From an uncultured Rhodospirillaceae bacterium (lineage in GTDB: Bacteria; Pseudomonadota; Alphaproteobacteria; MPNO01), in assembly GCA_937916005.1 (NCBI GenBank), contig CALGIA010000389.1:1-12728 (forward strand): 12,728 nt of DNA, in the 5' to 3' direction. Position 1 is the stretch's first letter. Every line of letters begins with the position of its first letter. A program made the translations under genes and the position numbers. Positions 1 through 6,083 of this stretch are shown here, one piece after another. The notes beneath the pieces are model-generated. The model worked only from the letters and a program-made list of their open reading frames with translations, did no database searches and was not told the DNA's origin.

Positions 1-774
1 CGGGTAAAACTCACCCCGGCTGCCGAAGCCGCCGCCCACATCGAGCTCGATGAAATCCATCTTTTCTTCCGGCATGTCGAGCATCCCGGAAAGTATCCGG
101 CGGTTGAAGAAATTGACCTTGGTCCCGCCCCAGACCGTCAGAAATTCGGCCAATTTATCGTATCTGGCGACGAAGCCCCTGGTTTCCATTGGAACGGCGC
201 CATGGCGATGGCAGTAAAATGTTTCCCGCCGCGTGTAGGCGGCGTCGGCGAAGGCGGCGTCCACATCGCCGTGATCAACCGTGTAGTTGACGGCGATATT
301 GGTGCCGGCCGGTTCATTGACCAGCGTCTTATCGGATTTGGAATCTTCCATGGTAACGACAGGCGCAAGAAGATCGTACTCAACCGCCATCGCCGACAAG
401 GCGTCTTCCGCCAGATAGGCGTTTTCAGCGATGACCACGGCAACCGGCTCACCCACATAACGGACTTTTTCATTGGCCAGCGGGTGTTGCAGAAAACGTT
501 CAAATCCGGCGATCGGGGCCAACCGCAACGGAATCTCGGTCGCCATGTCCGCGAAATCCGCATAGGTGCAGACGGCGATAACACCGGGCATGGCCAGGGC
601 CGCTGACGGGTCAATCTCGACAATGCGGGCATGAGGGTGGGGGCTGCGTAGGATCGAGGCATGGGTCAATCCATCCAGCACCACGTCGCCGACAAATTTC
701 GCGCCGCCGGTCAGAAACCGTTCGTCCTCGACCCGGACGGGAGATTGCCCGACAAATTTTTCCCTGGTCGCCAT
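1..774 (-). CDS. Xanthine/aldehyde/CO dehydrogenase-type molybdenum subunit, N-terminal part (runs off left edge)
   Basis: The reverse strand stays open from the ATG at 774 to the window edge (258 codons, no stop). The translation is the N-terminal part of a CoxL/XdhB-type molybdenum hydroxylase large subunit. Near the start is an RVEDERFLTGGAKFVGD block, then LRSPHPHARI, KVRYVGEPVAVV, RHGAVPMETRG, and finally DVGGGFGSRGEFYP at about residues 245-258, all hallmarks of this family. Such subunits hydroxylate aldehydes, N-heterocycles, aromatic acids or CO at a molybdopterin centre in a complex with FAD and 2Fe-2S subunits. The molybdenum-binding and active-site loops that would separate CO dehydrogenase from aldehyde oxidase lie beyond the edge, so the substrate is unknown. 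An in-frame ATG at 789 is an alternative start, but its AAGAG purines abut the codon. The gene is divergent from the SDR at 878. Confidence 0.9.
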   Translation of the reverse strand, partial: MATREKFVGQSPVRVEDERFLTGGAKFVGDVVLDGLTHASILRSPHPHARIVEIDPSAALAMPGVIAVCTYADFADMATEIPLRLAPIAGFERFLQHPLANEKVRYVGEPVAVVIAENAYLAEDALSAMAVEYDLLAPVVTMEDSKSDKTLVNEPAGTNIAVNYTVDHGDVDAAFADAAYTRRETFYCHRHGAVPMETRGFVARYDKLAEFLTVWGGTKVNFFNRRILSGMLDMPEEKMDFIELDVGGGFGSRGEFYP

Positions 775-806
775 GTTCTCGCCGCCCATCTCTTTTTTGA
801 ACCTGA

Positions 807-848
807 ATACTGAGCTAGTATCCCCGGGTGGCCGCATGAACGCCACCC
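807..848. promoter_or_regulatory. Inverted repeats in the divergent control region between the molybdenum subunit and the SDR
   Basis: Two dyads lie in the roughly 100-bp divergent intergenic region. The first is ATACT-GAGCT-AGTAT at 807-821, with perfect 5-bp arms around a 5-bp centre. The second is GGGTGGC at 826-832 and GCCACCC at 842-848, with 7-bp arms and a 9-nt spacer. The first has the size of a dimeric repressor operator. The second could be an operator or a hairpin in the SDR 5' leader, just ahead of its ribosome binding site. No convincing -35/-10 pair was found on either strand. The symmetry is seen; the regulatory role is inferred. Confidence 0.35.
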
Positions 849-877
849 AGAACTATGTCCCACGGGGAGGAATTCAG

Positions 878-1687
878 ATGGATCTGCAATTGACGGGGAA
901 AGTCGCGCTCGTGACCGGCGGTAGCAAGGGAATCGGCAAGGCAATCGTCCGCACACTGGGCAACGAAGGATGCCGGATCGCGATCTGCTCGCGGAATTTC
1001 GAGGACCTCAAAGCCACCGCCGATGAGCTGTCCGCTGAAACCGGCGCCGAGATCCTGCCCATCGCCGCCGATTTGACGATCCCCGCCGACGCGGAGAATT
1101 TCGTCGACAAGGCGGTCGCCCATTTCGGCCGGGCCGATATCCTGATCAACAATGCCGGCTCCGCGCCCGGCGGCGTGATCGAGACCCTGACCGAGGAAGA
1201 CTGGGCGCTGTCCCTGCAGCTCAAATTCATGGGTTATGTGCGCTGCACCAAGGCGGTGCTGCCCCATATGCAGCGCCAGGGCCACGGCCGCATCGTCAAT
1301 CTGATCGGCAATGACGGCATCAAGCATTCCTATTGGGAAATCGCGCCGGGCGCGGCCAATGCGGCGGGCCAGAATTTCACCATGTCCATGGCCGGGCGCT
1401 ACGGAAAAGACAATATCAGCTTCGTCGCCGTCAACCCGGGGCCGGTCCGCACCGAACGCTGGGATGGGCTGGTCAAGGCGATGGCGCGGGACATGAATAT
1501 TTCCGTCGAAGAGGCTGACAAGCTGGCGCCCCGCTCAATCCCACTGGGCCGCATTGCCGAAACCGAAGAGGTCGCCAATTTGGTGACCTATCTGGCGTCC
1601 GACCTGGCCCATTTCGTCAACGGCACCATGATCGAAATCGATGGCGGCCAGCAGAAACAGCTCATGGATGTATCCCGGGACCGATAG
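878..1687 (+). CDS. Short-chain dehydrogenase/reductase (SDR) family protein with a non-canonical active site
   Basis: This is a 269-residue classical-length SDR. The ATG at 878 is chosen because a strong GGGGAGG Shine-Dalgarno (864-870) sits 7 nt upstream; the reading frame stays open back to 773 but lacks such a signal. The Rossmann fold is intact: TGGSKGIG at 13-20, an AADLT acidic turn near 63-67, NNAG at 91-94, and PGPVRT at 187-192 after the active site. The C-terminal DGG motif is at 255-257. Ungapped alignment to classical SDRs puts the Asn-Ser-Tyr-Lys tetrad at K116, G144, P157 and N161, so none of the four residues is kept. The protein probably still binds NAD(P)(H), but ordinary SDR proton-relay chemistry is doubtful. 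It may use other residues (Y152 is near) or have a non-catalytic role. I recall related SDRs with GNA or ANA in place of SKA, but could not check. It is divergent from the molybdenum subunit and convergent with the cupin. Confidence 0.9.
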   Translation: MDLQLTGKVALVTGGSKGIGKAIVRTLGNEGCRIAICSRNFEDLKATADELSAETGAEILPIAADLTIPADAENFVDKAVAHFGRADILINNAGSAPGGVIETLTEEDWALSLQLKFMGYVRCTKAVLPHMQRQGHGRIVNLIGNDGIKHSYWEIAPGAANAAGQNFTMSMAGRYGKDNISFVAVNPGPVRTERWDGLVKAMARDMNISVEEADKLAPRSIPLGRIAETEEVANLVTYLASDLAHFVNGTMIEIDGGQQKQLMDVSRDR

Positions 1688-1712
1688 AAGAATTTTGAAT
1701 TCAGTCGCGGCA

Positions 1713-1782
1713 CCGGCCCGCTCCCCACCCGGCGACCCACGGGATCGTAATCTATGGGTGACCGGGTGGGGGAGCGGGCCGG
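1713..1782. terminator. Long GC-rich hairpin between convergent genes, likely bidirectional terminator
   Basis: The arm at 1713-1732 (CCGGCCCGCTCCCCACCCGG) pairs with 1762-1782 along its whole length, with a single extra G as a bulge. Inside it, ACCCA/TGGGT adds a further short stem around an AT-richer loop. It sits between the ends of the convergent SDR and cupin genes, 25 nt after the SDR stop and 10 nt from the cupin stop. That position suits a terminator serving both strands. There is no clear T-run on the plus side. On the minus strand the stem is followed by the SDR tail, which is only moderately T-rich. It could instead be a REP-like repeat. Confidence 0.6.
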
Positions 1783-1792
1783 AGCCGTCGTC

Positions 1793-2332
1793 CTATAAAA
1801 TTTCCGCACCAACGAGCACGAAGGCGACCCGGGCGGGCTGGTCGGTCCGGTTCGACCAGGCGTGCGACGTGCCACGCTGGATCAGTACGTCGCCCGTCCG
1901 CATCAGGGTTTCACCTTCATCCATCAGGGCGTAAATCTCGCCGCTGAGCACGATGGCGTAGTCCAGCGAAGCGGTCTTGTGCATGCCGGGATGACGATCC
2001 GTATCGGTCGCGACATCCGCGCCGCCGCGCATTTCGCGTGTGGTTCCGGCATTTCCGCCCTGGGAAAAACGAACCGAGTCGGGCGGGTATTCCACGACCC
2101 GGAACTTGCTGCCCCCGGGCGGCGGTTCCAGTGCGAATTTTATATCGGCGGCATCGTCGTTGCCCGCGTTACTGGCCGGCGTCACGTCGGTCGACCACAA
2201 TTCGGTCACGGCCATGCCACCGCCTTTTTCAAAGACATTGACATTGGGCGCCGCGCCGTCCGCGATAAAAATCGAATTCCCCTGCGCGTCATGACCGCTG
2301 ACAATGCGCCTGATTGGGGTTGGGATGACCAT
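1793..2332 (-). CDS. Cupin-domain protein
   Basis: This is a 179-residue protein with a single cupin barrel in its C-terminal half. Candidate metal ligands are H114 and H118 (HPGMH), an acidic residue near D124 (DYAIVLSGEI follows), and H157 in G-x5-RG-x2-H-x3-N (147-161), the second cupin motif with Arg in place of the usual Pro. The N-terminal 90 residues (IRRIVSGHD, TELWSTD, PPPGGSKFRVVEYPPDS) form the extension typical of a family of standalone cupins common in Burkholderia and Bradyrhizobium relatives, whose reaction I do not know. The protein is probably cytoplasmic, as no signal peptide is visible. The ATG at 2332 has a GGAG about 8 nt upstream. It is convergent with the SDR and divergent from the CMD-like gene at 2441. 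A role in ring cleavage, decarboxylation or sensing of a pathway compound is inference only. Confidence 0.85.
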   Translation of the reverse strand: MVIPTPIRRIVSGHDAQGNSIFIADGAAPNVNVFEKGGGMAVTELWSTDVTPASNAGNDDAADIKFALEPPPGGSKFRVVEYPPDSVRFSQGGNAGTTREMRGGADVATDTDRHPGMHKTASLDYAIVLSGEIYALMDEGETLMRTGDVLIQRGTSHAWSNRTDQPARVAFVLVGAEIL

Positions 2333-2364
2333 GGTTGGCTCCGTGGCTTATGGGTGAACCGGAC

Positions 2365-2394
2365 TTGGGGGATTGGACCGCGCCGGTGTAGAAT
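2365..2394 (+). promoter_or_regulatory. Candidate promoter for the CMD-like gene
   Basis: TTGGGG at 2365-2370 and TAGAAT at 2389-2394 are separated by 18 nt and lie 47 nt before the ATG at 2441, in the divergent gap between the cupin and this gene. The -10 matches the sigma-70 consensus at 5 of 6 positions; the -35 is weak. Confidence 0.3.
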
Positions 2395-2440
2395 CGGTCA
2401 ATCATTATCAGCACGGAAAAACCAGAGAGTGGGATTCCAC

Positions 2441-2845
2441 ATGACCGACAGCCCGAAAATCCCCGACGAAATCGCCCGATATATCGATCCCTACTATGTG
2501 GAATCGTTCGGCGAGATGCCGCCCTTGCCGGCCCAGCGCATGGCGATCGGCGCGGAAATTGCGCCCGAATTCACCCAGGTCGCCGAGGAATTCCGCGCCC
2601 TGGCGCTTTATTCCGATGTGCTGGACAAAAAAACCTCCCAGCTTCTGGCGTTCTGCCTGCTGGTGTCGCGGGCCAGCGCCGGGTCGTACTGGCACGCCAA
2701 GGCGGCGCGCAAATACGGCGCGTCCTGGCAGGAACTTCACAAGGTGATGGAGATCGCCGCCCTGATGACCGGCGTCGGCGCCATGAATGAAGGCGGTCAG
2801 GCCCTGATCCGTCTCTGGAAGGAAGAACACGCCGACAAGGGTTAA
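2441..2845 (+). CDS. Carboxymuconolactone decarboxylase (CMD/AhpD-like) family protein
   Basis: This 134-residue helical protein resembles the CMD family. The segment from SYWHAKAARKYGAS (82-95) through WQELHKVMEIAALMTGVGAMNEG matches the active-site helix pair of PcaC/AhpD-like proteins, with H85 in the conserved His position. The AhpD redox pair CxxC is absent: the equivalent positions are A78 and G81. The only cysteine is C72 in the helix before it. Alkylhydroperoxidase-type thiol chemistry is therefore unlikely, and a PcaC-like lactone decarboxylase or isomerase role is more plausible. The ATG at 2441 begins a frame typical of the family start (MTDSPKIPDEIARYI). An AGAGAGTGGG purine stretch precedes it. 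It lies 66 nt upstream of the decarboxylase-like gene on the same strand and probably shares its transcript. The substrate is unknown. Confidence 0.8.
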   Translation: MTDSPKIPDEIARYIDPYYVESFGEMPPLPAQRMAIGAEIAPEFTQVAEEFRALALYSDVLDKKTSQLLAFCLLVSRASAGSYWHAKAARKYGASWQELHKVMEIAALMTGVGAMNEGGQALIRLWKEEHADKG

Positions 2846-2911
2846 GGGGGCGCATCGGCGGGCCATCGCTGTTATTCTGGTGCTGAATTTACCGAAGCAA
2901 CGAGGTCGTCC

Positions 2912-3898
2912 ATGTCGAAAAATATTCCGCTGACCCTCGCCTGTGGCGATTACGAAAGCATCCGCGCCCTGAAGGAAGGGTCGGTGACGGTCGACGGCGT
3001 CGATCTGACCGTGTTGACCGACATGGATTCATCGTCCCGCCACTGGCGCATGATCCGGGGGGGCGAGTTTGATGTGGCGGAACTTTCCATGTCGTCTTAC
3101 CTGATGGCCGCCGACCGCAAACAGCCGTTTGAGGCGATCCCGGTTTTTCTGCATCGGCGGTTCCGCCACGGCTTCATCTTCATCAACGCCAATGCGGGAA
3201 TTAAAAAACCCAAGGACCTGATCGGCAAGCGCATTGGGGTCAAGACCTTCCAGGCGACGGCGATCCTGTGGCTGCGCGGCATGCTGGAACATGAATATGG
3301 CGTGCCCCACCGGGATGTGACCTGGGTCGCCGAACTGGATGAGGACGTGGCGTTCGAGCCCCATGAAGGACTGGTCATCGAAAAGGCGCCGCCCGGCAAG
3401 CAGGTCGAATGGATGCTGGCCGACGGCGAACTGGACGCCGTGCTGCACCCGGATCTGATTGAGCCCATCCTGCAGGGCGACCCCCGCGTAACACGTCTGT
3501 TCGATGATTATCAGGCCGAGGAAGAAGCCTATTTCAAGCGCACGGGTATTTTCCCCATCATGCATGTCACGGCGATCCGTCAGGAACTGGTGGACGCCCA
3601 TCCGTGGCTGCCGACCAATTTGATGCAGGCCTTCGAGAAATCGAAAAAGGCGGCCTATGCAAGGATGGAAAACCCGCGGATCGTGCCGCTGGCCTGGTTC
3701 CGGCACTATCTCGACCGGGAACGTGAAATCTTCGGGCCGGACGCCTGGGAATATGGGCTCGGCGACAGCAACCGGCACAATCTCGAGACCGCGATCATGT
3801 ATTCCCATGATTCGGGCCTGATCTCGCGCCGCATGTCACCCGATGAAATCTTCCTCGACCCGTCATCGGGCCGGGGCCGGGGCGGCAAGCGGATCTAG
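2912..3898 (+). CDS. 4,5-dihydroxyphthalate decarboxylase-like protein (periplasmic-binding-protein fold)
   Basis: This is a 328-residue protein, close to the length of Pht5-type 4,5-dihydroxyphthalate decarboxylases. Family landmarks are the start LTLACGDYES, FDVAELSMSSYL at 53-64, PVFLHRRFRHGFIFIN around 77-92, KDLIGKRIGV at 101-110, and ATAILWLRGMLEHEYGV after it. The fold is that of a type-2 substrate-binding protein. There is no signal peptide, so a cytoplasmic enzyme is more likely than a transporter component. Related enzymes remove a carboxylate from an ortho-dihydroxy aromatic diacid, which would fit the CMD-like neighbour. Many members of this family are uncharacterised, so phthalate itself is not implied. 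GAGG at 2902-2905 lies 6 nt before the ATG. The stop codon TAG overlaps the convergent GMC stop in CTAG. The C-terminus ends in a Gly/Arg-rich tail (SSGRGRGGKRI). Confidence 0.8.
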   Translation: MSKNIPLTLACGDYESIRALKEGSVTVDGVDLTVLTDMDSSSRHWRMIRGGEFDVAELSMSSYLMAADRKQPFEAIPVFLHRRFRHGFIFINANAGIKKPKDLIGKRIGVKTFQATAILWLRGMLEHEYGVPHRDVTWVAELDEDVAFEPHEGLVIEKAPPGKQVEWMLADGELDAVLHPDLIEPILQGDPRVTRLFDDYQAEEEAYFKRTGIFPIMHVTAIRQELVDAHPWLPTNLMQAFEKSKKAAYARMENPRIVPLAWFRHYLDREREIFGPDAWEYGLGDSNRHNLETAIMYSHDSGLISRRMSPDEIFLDPSSGRGRGGKRI

Positions 3899-5526
3899 AT
3901 TTCCGCGGGAGGCAGAGGTACGCGGCCTTTTATCATGTCCGAGGCTTTTTCCGCGATCATGAGGACGGCTGCATTGATATTGCCGCCGACCAGATCGGGC
4001 ATGGTTGACGCGTCGACCACGCGCAACCCGTCCACGCCCCGCACCCGAAGCTCCGCATCGACAACCGCATTGTCGTCGATCCCCATCTTGCAGGTGCCGA
4101 GCGGATGATGGGCCGTCGCCGAGGTCGCGCGAATATAGGAATCAATTTCATCGTCGGTATTGACGCCGGGGCCCGGAGCCAGTTCGGCATCCTGGAACGC
4201 GGCAAGAGATGGCTGTGACATCACATTGCGCGCCATTCTGAAACCGGCGCGGAGCGTGCGGAGATCATTTTCGGAATCCAGGAAGTTCTGGCGGATGACA
4301 ACCTTCGTTTCCGGGTCGCCCGACGCCAGCTTGATGGTCCCCCGGCTTTCCGGACGCAGCAGCACCGGACGACAGCAGAAACCATCCTGCCAGCCCGGCC
4401 GAATACCGGGAAACCACGCGGTCACGCCGGGCGGCGTTCCCTGAAACAGAAACTGGATATCCGGCAGTTCCAGTTCGGGTCGTGATTTCAGGAACGCCAT
4501 GGGCCCGAGCGGCAAATTGGTCGCCGGCCCGGTGCCGGTCAGATAGGCGCGCGCCATGTTGAAGGCAAGCCGGTCATATCGCAGATTAGCGCGGAACGGT
4601 CCCGGCGCGCAGCGACGCATATGAACCATCGCGGACAGGTGATCCTGAAGGTTTTGCCCAACGCCCGGCAGATGGTGAATAGCGTCAATGCCCATGTCCT
4701 TGAGATGGGCCGTATCGCCGATGCCCGACAGCATCAGGATTTGCGGCGAATTGATCGTGCCGCCGGAGACAATGGTTTCGCGCCTTGCCGCCGCCGTCAC
4801 TGCCTGGCCGCCCAGGCGGTAGTCAACCCCGGTCGCGCGGCCGTTTTTGATCGCCACCCGCGACACCAGGGCGTTGGTGACAACTTTCAGGTTGGGCCGC
4901 GACATGGCCGGGCGCAAATAGACCACTGCCGCCGACATCCGCCGCCCGCCGCCGATATTTGCCTGGCCGGTCGAAAAGCCTTCCTGCTGGGCCCCGTTAT
5001 AGTCGGGCGAAATGGGATAGCCGGCTTCGCGTCCGGCCTCCATGTAGGCGATGAACAACGGATCGGTCGGATTCCGGGGCCTCGTCCGCAAGGGTCCGTC
5101 GCCGCCCCGATAGTCGTCCGCGCCGCCCTGCCAGCTTTCGGTCCGTTTGAAATAGGGCAGCACGTCGGCGTAGGACCAGCCAGTCAGGCCGAATTGCCGC
5201 CAGCGGTCATAATCGCCCCGGTTGCCGCGCACATAGCCCATGGCGTTGATGGAGGACGACCCGCCCAGCACCTTGCCGCGGGTGGTCTCGAATATGCGGT
5301 TGTCCAGATTGGGTTCCGGCTCCGTATCATAGCCCCAGTCATGGAGGCGTTCGGGCAAAATCCTGCCCAGCCCCAACGGAATATGGATCAGCGGATCACG
5401 GTCGGGCCCGCCGGCCTCGATAATCAGCACGCGGATGTCGCTGTCCTCGCTCAACCGGGCGGCGAGCACGCAGCCCGCCGACCCCGCGCCGATGATGATG
5501 TAATCAAATGTTTCGTCGATCGCCAT
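3895..5526 (-). CDS. GMC-family FAD-dependent alcohol/choline dehydrogenase-like oxidoreductase
   Basis: This full-length (543 aa) glucose-methanol-choline oxidoreductase oxidises an alcohol to an aldehyde or ketone with FAD. It has the ADP-binding GAGSAG at 13-18 followed by LIIEAGG, GGSSSINAMGYVRGN for the first GMC signature, and SGGTINSPQILMLSGIG for the second. At the C-terminus AHHPLGTCKMG supplies the catalytic His (H474), and GGNINAAVLMIAEKASD supplies Asn518. These positions follow the His-Asn pair of choline oxidase. It is most like the BetA/alkJ-type dehydrogenases, but the substrate cannot be assigned. No signal peptide is visible. The ATG at 5526 lies 3 nt after the stop of the CysC-like gene, so it is the last gene of a tight operon. 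It could supply an aldehyde to the molybdenum hydroxylase at the window edge, which is speculation. Confidence 0.93.
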   Translation of the reverse strand: MAIDETFDYIIIGAGSAGCVLAARLSEDSDIRVLIIEAGGPDRDPLIHIPLGLGRILPERLHDWGYDTEPEPNLDNRIFETTRGKVLGGSSSINAMGYVRGNRGDYDRWRQFGLTGWSYADVLPYFKRTESWQGGADDYRGGDGPLRTRPRNPTDPLFIAYMEAGREAGYPISPDYNGAQQEGFSTGQANIGGGRRMSAAVVYLRPAMSRPNLKVVTNALVSRVAIKNGRATGVDYRLGGQAVTAAARRETIVSGGTINSPQILMLSGIGDTAHLKDMGIDAIHHLPGVGQNLQDHLSAMVHMRRCAPGPFRANLRYDRLAFNMARAYLTGTGPATNLPLGPMAFLKSRPELELPDIQFLFQGTPPGVTAWFPGIRPGWQDGFCCRPVLLRPESRGTIKLASGDPETKVVIRQNFLDSENDLRTLRAGFRMARNVMSQPSLAAFQDAELAPGPGVNTDDEIDSYIRATSATAHHPLGTCKMGIDDNAVVDAELRVRGVDGLRVVDASTMPDLVGGNINAAVLMIAEKASDMIKGRVPLPPAEI

Positions 5527-5529
5527 GAC

Positions 5530-6081
5530 TCAGGATCGTTCCAACAGGCGGCCTGAACTGCGAAGATAGTCGATTGTTTGGTCAACCAGCGCATCGAGAG
5601 GATCGTTTTCCGTATCGAGTACGATGTCGGGATTTTCCAGCACCGGGTACTCGGTATTGTATCCGACCAGGGTATCGATCTCGCCGGATTTCGCCATTGC
5701 GTACAAGCCCTTTGGGTCGCGCGCGGCGCATGTCTCGATGGAACACTGGATAAATCCGATGACCGCGTCGCCGAGATTTTCGTCCAACAGCTTGCGGGCG
5801 TCGGGGTTGGCGGTCAGGGCGGAAACAATGACATTCGTTCCGGCCAGGGAAACCTTTTTGGCGAGATGGATCAGCGTGCTGACCACCCGAAGCCGATCCT
5901 CGGGATTGAAGCCCAGATTATCGCCAAAAAAATCACGCACCTCATCGCCGTCGAAATGAATGATGGTCGTGCCGGCGTTTCGAAGCCGCTCCACCACCGC
6001 ATTGGAGACAGTCGTTTTGCCGCTCGATGTGGGCCCCATAAGCCACAGGACAAAACCCGGTTGAATGGGCGTTGCAGTCAT
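5530..6081 (-). CDS. Adenylylsulfate kinase (CysC)-like P-loop kinase, atypical
   Basis: This 183-residue P-loop kinase has the APS-kinase scheme. Walker A is GPTSSGKT (16-23), followed by DGDEVR (44-49), GFNPEDR (57-63), and RDPKGLY (121-127) with the downstream KSGEIDTLVG and YPVLENPDIVLDT. Canonical APS kinases follow the DR with NIRR and later carry an ISP(F/Y)R motif; both contact APS. Here those places read VVST (about 67-70) and VSALTAN (86-92). ATP binding looks intact, but APS 3'-phosphorylation is doubtful. The true acceptor may be another nucleotide, sugar or small molecule. No sulfate-assimilation gene (cysDN, cysH) is nearby. It lies 2 nt after the CDF gene and 3 nt before the GMC gene in one operon. 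A misnamed sulfate-activation enzyme is the main annotation risk. Confidence 0.8.
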   Translation of the reverse strand: MTATPIQPGFVLWLMGPTSSGKTTVSNAVVERLRNAGTTIIHFDGDEVRDFFGDNLGFNPEDRLRVVSTLIHLAKKVSLAGTNVIVSALTANPDARKLLDENLGDAVIGFIQCSIETCAARDPKGLYAMAKSGEIDTLVGYNTEYPVLENPDIVLDTENDPLDALVDQTIDYLRSSGRLLERS

Positions 6082-6083
6082 TT

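Noticed and set aside
797..821. Sigma-70 promoter TTGAAC...TAGTAT before the SDR
   Set aside because: The spacer is only 13 nt, too short for a functional pair.
773..877. N-terminal extension of the SDR
   Set aside because: The open frame reaches 773, but the strong GGGGAGG site and the family-typical MDLQLTGKVALVTGG start point to 878.
4621..5556. 311-codon open frame on the plus strand
   Set aside because: Antisense to the GMC oxidoreductase, which carries all family signatures.
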